In this document: piece after piece, positions 52,410 to 61,190 of the stretch
Layout of the letters: every line of letters starts with the position of its first letter
How positions within the stretch are numbered: position 1 is the stretch's first letter
Assembly (NCBI RefSeq): GCF_024498135.1
Contig: NZ_JANHOH010000007.1
Span: 62,001-126,000 of the forward strand
DNA from: Mucilaginibacter aquariorum
GTDB lineage: Bacteria > Bacteroidota > Bacteroidia > Sphingobacteriales > Sphingobacteriaceae
Reading direction: 5' to 3'
Length of the DNA: 64,000 nt
Program-made: the position numbers and the translations under genes
Notes under the pieces: model-generated
The model's database searches: none
What the model was told of the DNA's origin: nothing
Seen by the model: the letters and a program-made list of their open reading frames with translations, nothing else

Positions 52410-53717
52410 TTATAGTTCTTCATCGTGTTGTGTTACGTCCAAACCTGCAAGTTCTTCTTCAGGGGTTACACGTAACGGGCTGATCAGGTCAGTTACTTTA
52501 AGCAGGATAAATGCACCTACAAAGGCAAATGCCGATACAGCAACTAATGCAACAACATGTTTGATAAATAATGCGGTTTCGCCATAAGCTAAGCCTTCGG
52601 CACCAGCGCCGTTAACCGCTTTGGTAGCGAAGATACCGGTCATTAACATACCAACCATACCACCTACACCATGGCAAGGGAATACGTCTAATGTATCATC
52701 AATATTGGTTTTGCTTCTCCAGATAACCACCAGGTTACTTACAACCGCGGCAACAATACCCACAATAAGCGAGCTTGATATGGTAATATAACCTGCAGCA
52801 GGTGTTACAGCAACCAAGCCTACAACAGCGCCAATACAAGCACCCATTGCAGATGGTTTTTTACCTCTTAATATGTCAAAGAATATCCACGACATGGCAG
52901 CAGCAGCAGATGCAGTAGTTGTTGTACCTAATGCGGTAGCAGCAAGCTCACCTGCACCTAAGGCAGAACCGGCATTGAAACCAAACCAGCCAAACCAAAG
53001 TAAACCTGTACCTAATATTACGTAGCTAATACGTGCAGGATGGTGTGCTTCTTCGGCACCGGTACGTTTTTTAAGATATAGTGCAGATGCAAGCGCAGCC
53101 CAACCAGCAGACATGTGTACAACGGTACCACCGGCAAAGTCTAACACACCATATTTAAAGAAGATACCTTGCGGGTGCCATGTAGCGTGAGCAAGAGGGA
53201 TGTAAATTATAATGATGAAAAGGGTGATGAAGATCAGGTAAGAATTGAAACGGATACGCTCAGCAAATGCACCTGTAATAAGCGCTGGTGTAATAACCGC
53301 GAATTTTAACTGGAACATAGCGAAAAGAATAACCGGGATAGTACCACCTAACCAGGCAACTCCTAAAGTGTTCTGCATCATGAAAAATGATTTAGGGTTA
53401 CCAATTAAGCCTAAACCGCCTACATCATCACCGAAAGCCATGCTGAAACCAAATACTACCCAGATGATAGTGATAAGGCCCATACAAACAAAGCTTTGCA
53501 GCATGGTAGAGATAACGTTCTTTTTACGCACCATACCGCCGTAAAAGAAGGCAAGGCCCGGTGTCATTAATAATACAAGAGCGGTTGAGATAAGCATCCA
53601 GGCAATATCGGCACCAATGTAAGTTGTTGCGGGTTTGGCAGCCGCTACGTTACCCGGGTACATAAACGCCAGTATAACAACAATAATGAGGATGCCAAAG
53701 GGTACAATTTTTTTCAT
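52410..53717 (-). CDS. amt: Ammonium transporter
   Basis: 435 residues with an N-terminal signal-like helix followed by eleven membrane segments. Amt features: DIAWMLISTALVLLMTPGLAFFYGGMVRKKNV near 40-70, FAGGTVVHMSAGWAALASAL with the conserved His of the pore, WFGWFGFNAGSAL, and a second pore His in FPCHGVGGMVGMLMTGIFA. It imports ammonium. No glnK/PII gene follows in the window, unlike many amt loci. The upstream region has no exact -7 match. Confidence 0.95.
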   Translation of the reverse strand: MKKIVPFGILIIVVILAFMYPGNVAAAKPATTYIGADIAWMLISTALVLLMTPGLAFFYGGMVRKKNVISTMLQSFVCMGLITIIWVVFGFSMAFGDDVGGLGLIGNPKSFFMMQNTLGVAWLGGTIPVILFAMFQLKFAVITPALITGAFAERIRFNSYLIFITLFIIIIYIPLAHATWHPQGIFFKYGVLDFAGGTVVHMSAGWAALASALYLKKRTGAEEAHHPARISYVILGTGLLWFGWFGFNAGSALGAGELAATALGTTTTASAAAAMSWIFFDILRGKKPSAMGACIGAVVGLVAVTPAAGYITISSSLIVGIVAAVVSNLVVIWRSKTNIDDTLDVFPCHGVGGMVGMLMTGIFATKAVNGAGAEGLAYGETALFIKHVVALVAVSAFAFVGAFILLKVTDLISPLRVTPEEELAGLDVTQHDEEL

Positions 53718-53809
53718 TTTTTTGTTTTAAGTGGAAAAGGTTAGTTAATAGTTAGTATTAGGGGTCAGTATTATGAGGGGTACGATCTTTAACTATCGGC
53801 CCGGGTAGT

Positions 53810-54163
53810 TCACCAAAATGAGTGTTTCGGAAATAGCATCAGCTCAGGGTGCAACCTGTAAGCTGATGCCGGTTTACTAAAATTGTAATTTGATCCATTT
53901 ATATAAACTGTCGCGGTGTTTAATGCAGCTGTTGTATTGTATGCAAATAGTTGTAATGGATTTAACCTGTTTTCAAAAAAAATAGACCTGTTAATGGTGT
54001 AAACACCGGGTTGGAACGTCTCTTTTTTGCCTTCGGCCTTTATTTTTGCGGAAAAAGCCTTTAAAGCTTCGGTCTTTTGTTTAAAAACAGTTAAAATAAT
54101 TGAGCCAATAGTATCAAATACTAATAAAAATATAAAAATATGCCTGGCTTCTTTCAAATGCAT
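53810..54163 (-). CDS. Hypothetical small protein with N-terminal membrane segment (doubtful)
   Basis: 117 residues starting MHLKEARH, with one hydrophobic segment (IFIFLLVFDTIGSIIL) and a soluble part rich in Asn, Tyr and Thr. Codon use looks ordinary and no rival ORF covers the interval, but there is no recognised family and no promoter. It lies on the amt strand, 92 bases upstream of the amt start. It could be spurious. Confidence 0.35.
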   Translation of the reverse strand: MHLKEARHIFIFLLVFDTIGSIILTVFKQKTEALKAFSAKIKAEGKKETFQPGVYTINRSIFFENRLNPLQLFAYNTTAALNTATVYINGSNYNFSKPASAYRLHPELMLFPKHSFW

Positions 54164-54389
54164 ATGCTAAAATAAGAATATTAAAATCAATTTGTCAATA
54201 AAAATCATATTATTTTATAATTATTTTTAAAAAATCACAAAAAAAATGAAAAATTCATTCAAATTGATTGTTTTAGCAAGGTGTAAAACGCCTTTTTTAT
54301 CAATAAAATGATATATATATAAAATATAACAGGGTTAGATATGTTTTTTTAGGATAATTATTGAAATGTTGTATTTTATTTGAATTATT
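54164..54389. other. AT-rich intergenic tract
   Basis: Very AT-rich with runs of A and T, and one plus-strand terminator-like hairpin (AAGGTG-taaaa-CGCCTT then T run, about 54280-54300) with no plus-strand gene before it. Nothing else recognised. Confidence 0.5.
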
Positions 54390-55496
54390 TCAAATATCAA
54401 ACAGTCTCAGTTGGTCAGAAGGCGGGATGCTCTTGGTTTCTACTGGGATAAAATTGGAAACTGTAATTCCAAGTAATCTTATGCGGCTGTTTTCGGTATC
54501 GGTAGCGGCAAGCAGGTTTTTAGATGTATTTAATATACTATCAAAATCATCGGTGCAATTTGGCAGAGATAAGCTCCGGGTGATCTGCCTGAAATCGCTG
54601 TATTTTATTTTAAGCGTGATGGTGCGGCCTTTTAATTGATATCGAAGCAGGCGGTCGTGCACCGTTTTGGCGATTTTTTCTAACTCGGCATACATCTCGT
54701 CAATGCCCGTCAGGTCGTAAGCAAAGGTATCTTCGGCCCCCATTGATTTTGTTTCACGATGCGGTTGTACATCGCGGTCATCAATGCCTCTTACTATGCG
54801 ATAATAAAATGCGCCGGCTTTGCCAAACTGCGTTATCATTTCATTTTCTGTTAGCTTCTTTAAGTCGGCGCCGGTAAACAGGCCCTGCTTCTTCATTTTA
54901 TCGGCAGTAACCTTACCCACGCCGTAAAATTTTTCTACCGGCAGGTTCTCAATAAAACTTTCAACCGATGATGGGCCTATAAAGGTTAATCCATCGGGCT
55001 TCTTAATATCCGAAGCAATTTTGGCCACAAACTTATTTACCGATACCCCTGCAGAAGCTGTAAGGTTCAGTTCATCTTTTATAGCCTGTTTTATTTGTTG
55101 GGCAATTTCAATAGCCGAGCCTATGTTTAGCTTATCGTTGGTAACATCCAGGTAGGCTTCATCTAACGAAAGGGGTTCTATCAGATCGGTATAGCGACCG
55201 AAGATCTCACGGATCTTTTGTGATACTTCTTTATAAGCGGCAAACCGTGGCCTTACAAAAATAGCATGCGGACAAAGCTGTAATGCCTGCTTGGATGGCA
55301 TTGCCGACCGGATCCCGAATTTACGTGCTTCGTAACTGGCGGTGGCAACAACGCCTCCCCGTCCTTCGGGCAAGCCGCCAACTACCAGGGGTTTGCCGCG
55401 ATACTCGGGATTGTCGCGTTGTTCAACAGATGCGTAAAATGCGTCCATATCAATATGGATTATTTTACGCTTTATCCGGATATCATTTTCGGCCAC
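54390..55496 (-). CDS. dinB: DNA polymerase IV (Y-family translesion polymerase)
   Basis: 368 residues. The catalytic acidic residues are in IIHIDMDAFYASVEQRD near residue 15 and SLDEAYLDVT near 105; the polymerase palm, thumb (GVGKVTADKMKKQG) and little-finger domains follow. The extreme C-terminus QLRLFDI is a textbook sliding-clamp binding motif, so the gene appears intact. It copies past DNA lesions. No LexA-like palindrome was noticed upstream. Confidence 0.94.
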   Translation of the reverse strand: MAENDIRIKRKIIHIDMDAFYASVEQRDNPEYRGKPLVVGGLPEGRGGVVATASYEARKFGIRSAMPSKQALQLCPHAIFVRPRFAAYKEVSQKIREIFGRYTDLIEPLSLDEAYLDVTNDKLNIGSAIEIAQQIKQAIKDELNLTASAGVSVNKFVAKIASDIKKPDGLTFIGPSSVESFIENLPVEKFYGVGKVTADKMKKQGLFTGADLKKLTENEMITQFGKAGAFYYRIVRGIDDRDVQPHRETKSMGAEDTFAYDLTGIDEMYAELEKIAKTVHDRLLRYQLKGRTITLKIKYSDFRQITRSLSLPNCTDDFDSILNTSKNLLAATDTENSRIRLLGITVSNFIPVETKSIPPSDQLRLFDI

Positions 55497-55533
55497 CTGT
55501 ATGCTAACGAATACTAAAACTATTTATTTAAAT

Positions 55534-55541
55534 TACCTTTG
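55534..55541 (+). promoter_or_regulatory. -7 promoter element for the TPK-like gene
   Basis: TACCTTTG matches TAnnTTTG, 31 bases before the ATG at 55573. It lies in the gap shared with the divergent dinB gene. Confidence 0.4.
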
Positions 55542-55572
55542 ACAAAATTATTCATCTGCACCTAATAATATA

Positions 55573-56142
55573 ATGTCATCCCACCACATTGTTCGCGAAA
55601 AACAGGAACCGGCGCTGCTGGTACTCGGGCTAAATAATTTTTCCGAAGAATTACTTGGCCAGTTATTGGAGTGGAGCCCAACGGTTATCACAACACCCCT
55701 GGTTGCCGAACAAATAAACACCTACGAAATAAAGATAGACATTATTATAGCGGATGAAATTGACGAAAGCCTGCAATCTGATGTAAAGCTGGTCCCGCAG
55801 GGGAGCTCATCACAGGTTGAAGCCGCCTTAAACTATCTCATACAAAACGAATACAAAGCGGTTAATATAGTTGCTGATGATGTAAAGCTGGATGATTTTG
55901 TGCCCTTTGCCGGTAAAATTAACCTGGTAATATTTAGCGGCGACCAAAAAATATACGCGGTAAATTCCGAGTTTAGCAAATGGAAACCGGCCGGCGAAAT
56001 TATCCGCATCTTATCCCTATATTTAAACTTACAAACAAGTGGTTTGGCGGCTAAGATGGGCAATGAATTCATTACTACAAATGATGGTTTTATCAGCCTC
56101 AATTTTGATGAAGATTTCCTGTTTATATCCGAAGATATCTAA
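55573..56142 (+). CDS. Thiamine pyrophosphokinase-like protein, apparently lacking catalytic motifs
   Basis: 189 residues, cytoplasmic. The opening MSSHHIVREKQEPALLVL, the DIIIADEID strand at the place where thiamine pyrophosphokinases have GDFDS, the EAALNYLI helix and the EYKAVNIVADD strand follow the layout of Bacteroidota thiamine pyrophosphokinases as I recall them. But the acidic GDxDS motif, the KTDxEKA motif (here QGSSSQVEAALN) and the RxDH motif are missing. It therefore looks like a paralogue that lost kinase activity, perhaps a regulator or a binding protein. The family assignment rests on pattern memory, not on a search. Confidence 0.5.
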   Translation: MSSHHIVREKQEPALLVLGLNNFSEELLGQLLEWSPTVITTPLVAEQINTYEIKIDIIIADEIDESLQSDVKLVPQGSSSQVEAALNYLIQNEYKAVNIVADDVKLDDFVPFAGKINLVIFSGDQKIYAVNSEFSKWKPAGEIIRILSLYLNLQTSGLAAKMGNEFITTNDGFISLNFDEDFLFISEDI

Positions 56143-56285
56143 TAAGGATATAAGCCTGACAAATAGGGCTGTTAGCGGCTCATTTATTGTATAAAAAATA
56201 ATTAAACATCAATTAAACCGTTGATGTATTTCGTAGTCATATATACACTTCAGCATTAACAGGCTGATCGATTATAAAATTCAAA

Positions 56286-57380
56286 ATGAAAACAGGATAT
56301 AAAAAATTATTAAGTGTGGCCCTAAGCGGGATGTTGTTCCTGGGCTTAGGCCTTTCTGCCAACGCACAGCATAGAGGCGGCGGTGGCGGTGGTGGCGGCA
56401 GACCCTCATCGGGTGGTGGCGGTGGTGGCGGCGGCGGTAGCGTTAGTCGTCCTTCATCAGGCGGTGGTGGTGGCGGTTTTAGCAGGCCATCAGGTGGTAA
56501 TGTAGGCATAAGCCGTCCATCAGGTACGATTAGCCGTCCATCAGGCGGAAACGTTGGTATGAGTCGCCCTTCAGGTGGTTTTACCCGTCCGTCAAGTGGT
56601 AATGTTGGCGTAAGCAGGCCGGGTGGTTTTAATCGCCCAAGTGTTGGTGTTAGGCCAAATGGTTATAACAACAGCGCAAGTTTAGGTCACCGTCCAAATG
56701 TAGGCCGCCCTTACACCGGTAATTATGGCCGTGGTGGATACCGTGGCTCATACGGATACCGTGGTGGTAACTATGGCCGTTATGGATACGGTTACAGAGG
56801 TGGTTACGGTTCACGTTATTTTAACCGTGGTTATTATAACTATCGTGGTTATTACAACTCATATTACCTGCCAAGAATTGGTTTCAGCATAGGTGTATTG
56901 CCTTACGGATATTACCCATTTTATTGGGGCGATTACCAGTACTATTACAGCGATGGTTTATACTATCAATATAACGACAATCAATATACTGTGGTTGAGC
57001 CACCAGTTGGTGCACAGGTAAATTCGTTACCTTCAAAAGCAGATCCAATAACCATAAACGGTGAGCAGTACTACGAATCGAACGGTGTTTATTACCGTGC
57101 GGTAACTAAAGATGATGGTACCGTTGTATATGAAGTGGCCGGTAAAGATGGCGAACTGAATACAGATGGTGGTGGCTCTGATGCCGATTATCAGCCATAC
57201 CAAATAGGTGATATCTTAACAACTTTGCCTGAAGATAGCCGTAAAATAAAAGTTAACGGTGAGAAATTATATGTTGCACCAGACGGAACTTATTTCCAGG
57301 AGCAACGCGACAACGATAACAAAAAGGTTTATAAAGTTGTAGGCCTGGCAACAGATGATCCTGAAGACGATAATAACTAA
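56286..57380 (+). CDS. Secreted Gly-rich protein with DUF6515-like C-terminal domain
   Basis: 364 residues, signal peptide ending near 28 (SANAQ). Residues 30-~120 are Gly/Ser/Arg/Pro low complexity (runs of Gly and SRPSGG repeats); 125-200 are Tyr/Gly/Arg-rich; 205-364 hold two or more copies of a small beta motif around YYQYNDNQYTVVEPPVG, INGEQYYESNGVYYR and VNGEKLYVAPDGTYF, resembling the DUF6515 group. Function unknown; cell-surface or matrix association is a guess. A terminator follows. Confidence 0.75.
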   Translation: MKTGYKKLLSVALSGMLFLGLGLSANAQHRGGGGGGGGRPSSGGGGGGGGGSVSRPSSGGGGGGFSRPSGGNVGISRPSGTISRPSGGNVGMSRPSGGFTRPSSGNVGVSRPGGFNRPSVGVRPNGYNNSASLGHRPNVGRPYTGNYGRGGYRGSYGYRGGNYGRYGYGYRGGYGSRYFNRGYYNYRGYYNSYYLPRIGFSIGVLPYGYYPFYWGDYQYYYSDGLYYQYNDNQYTVVEPPVGAQVNSLPSKADPITINGEQYYESNGVYYRAVTKDDGTVVYEVAGKDGELNTDGGGSDADYQPYQIGDILTTLPEDSRKIKVNGEKLYVAPDGTYFQEQRDNDNKKVYKVVGLATDDPEDDNN

Positions 57381-57400
57381 TGTTCTTATAAAGGACTATC

Positions 57401-57436
57401 AAAAGGGTGGATGCTGTAAAGTATCCACCCTTTTTT
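57401..57436 (+). terminator. Intrinsic terminator after the Gly-rich protein gene
   Basis: AAAAGGGTGGAT pairs with ATCCACCCTTTT around a ~10-base loop, followed by more T residues. Confidence 0.9.
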
Positions 57437-57515
57437 ATGCCTAAATTGATATAAAAGTATTAGGGTGATAAACTAAGGTTGTTTACTTTTATGCTGACCG
57501 ATTGTACCATCTATA

Positions 57516-58583
57516 ATGAGAAACACCTTCTTCGCTATATTCTTCGCGCTATTACTATCTGCCATGTTTGCATCCGGTAAAGCTTCACCCAAACTGTTTA
57601 AAGCCGATAACAAACATTTTAAATATACGGGCCGGGTAGATTTTACGAATCCCGAAAAGCCAAGGTTTTGGTCGCCGGGGGTATACATTACTACAAAATT
57701 TAAGGGCTCATCCTGCCAGTTGTTAATAAACGATGAAGAACTGTTTGGTAAAACGCATAACTATATAGAAGTAGTTATAGATGGTAAGCCACAACGTATC
57801 CAAACAACGGGTAAAACAAATACCATCCAAATAGCTAAGGGGCTAACTAATGGGGAACATACCCTGCTTATTTGTAAGGATACAGAATCGGGCATGGGTT
57901 ACCTGGAATTTGTAGGTTTGATATGCGAAAAGCTTTTGCCGTTTAACCAACCCCGGCGAATGATAGAATACATTGGCGATTCGATAACCGCTGGCGCGGG
58001 TGTAGATGCTTCAGAAATAGCCTGTGGCAAGGGACAATGGTACGATCAGCATAATGCCTATCTTACTTATGGTGCGCGTACATCGCGTGCCTTAAACGCC
58101 CAGTGGCAGTTAACCGCGGTGGCGGGCATTGGCCTTATACATAGCTGCTGCAATATGGATATCCTGTTACCTCAAGTGTATAATAAGGTATACCTGCGTA
58201 ACGATTCGCTCGATTACGACTTTAAGCAATACCAGCCAGATGTGGTAACCATTTGTCTTGGGCAGAACGATGGTCCGCAGGATTCGGTAAAGTTTTGCAG
58301 CGAGTATGTAAGGCTGATAGATACCGTTCGCAGTAAGTATGCACAGGCAAGCATTGTTTGTTTATCAAGCCCAATGGCTAACGCGCAGCTAACGGCTGTT
58401 TTGCAGCGCTACCTTACCGGGGTTGTGCAGTTTGTAAATAACAGGGGCGATAATAAAGTGAGTAAATTCTTTTTCTCGAAAAGCTTTAACAGTGGCTGCG
58501 ACAGTCACCCGGATGCAAATGAACATGAAGTTATAGCCCGCGAGCTTACTGCCTACCTTAAAAAGCTTAAAGGCTGGGAGTAA
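57516..58583 (+). CDS. SGNH-hydrolase esterase of the CE2 type, secreted
   Basis: 355 residues with a signal peptide (near 20-24). Residues ~35-145 form a jelly-roll-like N-terminal domain and ~150-355 an SGNH hydrolase: block I IGDSITAG (Ser nucleophile), CLGQND (block III Asn), and CDSHPDANEH (block V Asp-x-x-His) at the end. This two-domain layout is that of CE2 carbohydrate esterases, which remove acetyl groups from plant polysaccharides or sugars. The substrate is inferred from the family. Confidence 0.85.
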   Translation: MRNTFFAIFFALLLSAMFASGKASPKLFKADNKHFKYTGRVDFTNPEKPRFWSPGVYITTKFKGSSCQLLINDEELFGKTHNYIEVVIDGKPQRIQTTGKTNTIQIAKGLTNGEHTLLICKDTESGMGYLEFVGLICEKLLPFNQPRRMIEYIGDSITAGAGVDASEIACGKGQWYDQHNAYLTYGARTSRALNAQWQLTAVAGIGLIHSCCNMDILLPQVYNKVYLRNDSLDYDFKQYQPDVVTICLGQNDGPQDSVKFCSEYVRLIDTVRSKYAQASIVCLSSPMANAQLTAVLQRYLTGVVQFVNNRGDNKVSKFFFSKSFNSGCDSHPDANEHEVIARELTAYLKKLKGWE

Positions 58584-58649
58584 TTTAAATTTATAGAAAC
58601 ATTTTTAACTATAGCTTATTGTTATTAATATCACTTAATAACAATAGTT

Positions 58650-58994
58650 ATGGAAAATCATGATCACACGGCCTTAATAGAAAAATTACTGGCCTGCGTT
58701 GCCGCATGCGAAAACTGTGCAACCGCCTGTTTGCGGGAAGAGGATGTAAAATCTATGGTGAGGTGCATAAGCCTTGATAGGGATTGTGCCGATATATGTA
58801 CCCAGGCAGCAAGATTACTGCAACGCAAATCTGAAATTGCCCATCAATACTTAGTGCTTTGCGAAGAAATATGCCGGATGTGCGCCGAAGAGTGCGGCAT
58901 GCACCAGCACGACCATTGCCAGATATGTGCCGATGCCTGCCGCCAATGTGCAGAAGCATGCCACGCGCATCATCAGCCAATAACGCAAGACTAA
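58650..58994 (+). CDS. Cys-rich four-helix-bundle copper-binding protein
   Basis: 114 residues with 16 Cys (16, 20, 23, 27, 39, 46, 50, 71, 75, 78, 82, 90, 93, 97, 100, 104) in CxxxC and CxxC spacings along helices, plus several His, including a His-rich tail (HAHHQ). This matches the Csp-type copper storage family (ferredoxin-like DUF326). No signal peptide, so cytosolic. It probably binds Cu(I) in a bundle core, for storage or detoxification. No copper pump or sensor gene adjoins it. Confidence 0.85.
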   Translation: MENHDHTALIEKLLACVAACENCATACLREEDVKSMVRCISLDRDCADICTQAARLLQRKSEIAHQYLVLCEEICRMCAEECGMHQHDHCQICADACRQCAEACHAHHQPITQD

Positions 58995-59078
58995 GCAGAA
59001 GGGTGATATCACCTTTGAAGAATACCCCTATCCCGGACAGACAATAACTTTGGCGCCGATATTATTACCTTTGCACCC

Positions 59079-60269
59079 ATGATCGATGTTGTATTAAAAA
59101 AGGGGAAAGAGAAGGCAGTATTACATAAGCACCCCTGGGTGTTTTCGGGAGCTATTGATAATGTTAAGGGCAAACCCGCCAATGGTGATATTATACGCCT
59201 GCTTGACAGCAAAAAAGATTTCCTGGCCTATGGCTTTTATAACGATCAATCGCGCGTAGCGGTACGTTTGCTGGAGTGGGACGAGAATACCCCGGTTGAC
59301 GATAACTGGTTTCGTGATAAGATAAGAACTTCGGTTGCCGGCCGTGCCCACATTTTGGCCGATGGTACTACCGATACCTGCAGGCTGATATTTAGTGAAT
59401 CGGACTATCTGCCGGGTTTAATAGTAGATAAATATGCCGATCATTTAGCGGTACAAGTGCTAACATCGGGCATGCAAAATGTTATGCCTGTTATAATAGA
59501 TGAGTTAAAAGCCCTGCTTAATCCTGCAAGCATCTTTGATAAAAGTGATGCTACTTCGCGCCAGCACGAAGGTTTGGAAACTACCAATGTATTGTTGGCG
59601 GGTAACCAACCGCCCGAACTGGTATATGTGAAAGAGAATGGCATAAGCTACGGCATTAATATCGCCGAAGGGCAAAAATCGGGCTTTTACTGCGATCAGC
59701 GTTATAACCGCGAGTTACTGGCAAGCTACGCCAAAGGCAAAAAAGTTTTAGATTGTTTTTGCTATACCGGTGGCTTTACTTTAAATGCGATCAAACACGG
59801 CGCGGCATCAGTAACCAGTGTAGATAGTTCTGCATTGGCACTGGAAACATTGGAAAAAAATATCGAACTGAATAATTACGGTGGAGGCATGCAACACAAC
59901 GGCTTCAAATCTGATGTGAACGTTCAGCTCAGAAAATTTAGGGATGAAGGCGAGAAGTTTGACATCATAGTGCTCGACCCGCCTAAATACGCGCCATCGC
60001 GTTCTGCGCTTGACAGGGCATCACGCGCTTATAAAGATCTGAACCGTTTAGGTATGCAGTTGTTGAATAGTGGCGGCTTACTGGCCACCTTCTCCTGCTC
60101 GGGTGCTATGGATATGGAAACTTTTAAACAGGTACTGGCATGGGCCGCGCTTGATGCCGGTAAACAGGTACAATTCATTTATCAGTTTCACCAACCCGAA
60201 GATCATCCGGTTAGGGCTTCCTTCCCCGAAGGAGAGTATTTGAAGGGTTTATTGTGCCGGGTTTGGTAA
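59079..60269 (+). CDS. RlmI-like SAM-dependent rRNA (cytosine-C5) methyltransferase
   Basis: 396 residues. The N-terminal PUA-type domain (KHPWVFSGAIDNVKGKPANGDIIRLLD) precedes an EEHEE-like linker and a Rossmann methyltransferase domain with VLDCFCYTGGFTLNAI (SAM motif I), SVDSS (II) and VLDPPKYAPSRSAL (catalytic motif IV), and a Cys in TFSCSG for covalent catalysis. E. coli RlmI modifies C1962 of 23S rRNA; the same target is likely here. Confidence 0.88.
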   Translation: MIDVVLKKGKEKAVLHKHPWVFSGAIDNVKGKPANGDIIRLLDSKKDFLAYGFYNDQSRVAVRLLEWDENTPVDDNWFRDKIRTSVAGRAHILADGTTDTCRLIFSESDYLPGLIVDKYADHLAVQVLTSGMQNVMPVIIDELKALLNPASIFDKSDATSRQHEGLETTNVLLAGNQPPELVYVKENGISYGINIAEGQKSGFYCDQRYNRELLASYAKGKKVLDCFCYTGGFTLNAIKHGAASVTSVDSSALALETLEKNIELNNYGGGMQHNGFKSDVNVQLRKFRDEGEKFDIIVLDPPKYAPSRSALDRASRAYKDLNRLGMQLLNSGGLLATFSCSGAMDMETFKQVLAWAALDAGKQVQFIYQFHQPEDHPVRASFPEGEYLKGLLCRVW

Positions 60270-60421
60270 ATAATAAACGCGATACTTCATATTGTCGATA
60301 GAAAAAGTGGACTATACCTTAAACAGCAAAGCAACCTCCAAACCATATAGTAGATATATAATTTAGAGATTGCTTTGTACCTTGCGATAACGCGAGTGAA
60401 TATATTGGAAACCCGAAGTGA

Positions 60422-60898
60422 TTAATCCAGCGTGATCTGCCTTTTGATGCTTTCCTCTAAGGATATAAATGTTTCGGTGCGTTGTATGCCTTTTACGCTT
60501 TGAATATTTTCATTTAATACCTCGCGCAAGTGGTTGGTATCATGGCAAACAATTTTGGCGAAAATACTCCAGCTGCCGGTGGTGTAATGCAGTTCTACAA
60601 TTTCCGGAACCATTTTCAATTGTTTTACCGCTTCGTTATACTGCGAGCCTTTTTCCAGGAATATGCCCAGGAAAGCGGTTACATCATAACCCAGTTTTTG
60701 CGGGTTTACTTCCAGGCTGGCACCTTTTATTACACCCATCTCCTCCAACTTTTTCATCCGCACGTGTATGGTTCCGCCAGAAACAATCAATTCTTTTGCG
60801 ATTTCGGTGTAAGGTGTAGTCGCATTTTTCATCAATATTGATAAAATCTGTATATCAAGATTATCAATTTCTAAATTTTGAGGTTTCCTGTGAGGCAT
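60422..60898 (-). CDS. Lrp/AsnC family transcriptional regulator
   Basis: 158 residues. The N-terminal winged HTH (LDIQILSILMKNATTPYTEIAKELIVSGGTIHVRMKKLEEMGVI, residues 15-60) is followed by the RAM/AsnC ligand-binding domain (VTAFLGIFLEKGSQYNEAV to IQRTETFISLEES). Such proteins form octamers and sense amino acids. The ATG at 60898 gives a start 14 residues before the HTH. Divergent from the RNA pair at 61050. Confidence 0.92.
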   Translation of the reverse strand: MPHRKPQNLEIDNLDIQILSILMKNATTPYTEIAKELIVSGGTIHVRMKKLEEMGVIKGASLEVNPQKLGYDVTAFLGIFLEKGSQYNEAVKQLKMVPEIVELHYTTGSWSIFAKIVCHDTNHLREVLNENIQSVKGIQRTETFISLEESIKRQITLD

Positions 60899-61049
60899 AA
60901 TTTTAAATATCTATATTCAAATACAAGTATAATTATAATAAAAGTAAAAATAAAAATATTTTGTTGAAATATTTGCAAGAAAGTGTCAACTCTATTAGAT
61001 TTGTATAAAGCAAATGACAATTGCTCTATCGTTCTTTTAAAACAAACAT
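60899..61049 (+). promoter_or_regulatory. Promoter region of the tRNA-like RNA pair
   Basis: TTTG at 60972-60975 and TAGATTTG at 60996-61003, spacer 20, exact match to the Bacteroidota consensus. The predicted start (~61010) is about 40 bases before the first RNA. The rest of the interval is AT-rich. Confidence 0.6.
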
Positions 61050-61161
61050 TGTTGGGTGGTGAAATTTTTGGCAGACACACCTCCTTGTCCCGGTGGCGGA
61101 GAATATGGGAAACCCGAAGCGGGCTAACCACTCTGTGAAGGTTCGAACCCTTCCCCAACAG
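61050..61161 (+). tRNA. Atypical tRNA-like RNA, copy 1 (GUC in anticodon position, long variable region)
   Basis: 112 bases. Acceptor TGTTGGG (61050-61056) pairs perfectly with CCCAACA (61154-61160); next base G. T8 is at 61057. The D-arm GTG/CAC with loop AAATTTTTGGCAGA is of the leucine-tRNA type. T-arm GAAGG-TTCGAAC-CCTTC (61137-61153) is perfect. Anticodon arm CCTCC-TTGTCCC-GGTGG (61080-61096) has a U-U mismatch and would read GUC (Asp codons), with C at position 37, which is unusual. The variable region is 40 bases: CGGAG/CTCTG stem with an inner hairpin CCCG-AAG-CGGG. No CCA encoded. Type II tRNA body, but not any standard isotype. Confidence 0.7.
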
Positions 61162-61190
61162 CTATCAAACGCGAAGTTTGATTAACATCC

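Noticed and set aside
56237..56509. Antisense Pro-rich ORF opposite the Gly-rich secreted protein
   Set aside because: Poly-Pro is simply the reverse complement of poly-Gly codons.
61106..61190. ORF starting ATGGGAAAC inside the first tRNA-like RNA, as in a tmRNA tag
   Set aside because: In copy 1 it runs 26 codons, but in copy 2 the same ATG meets a stop after four codons, and no resume-codon context or SmpB-type features are present.
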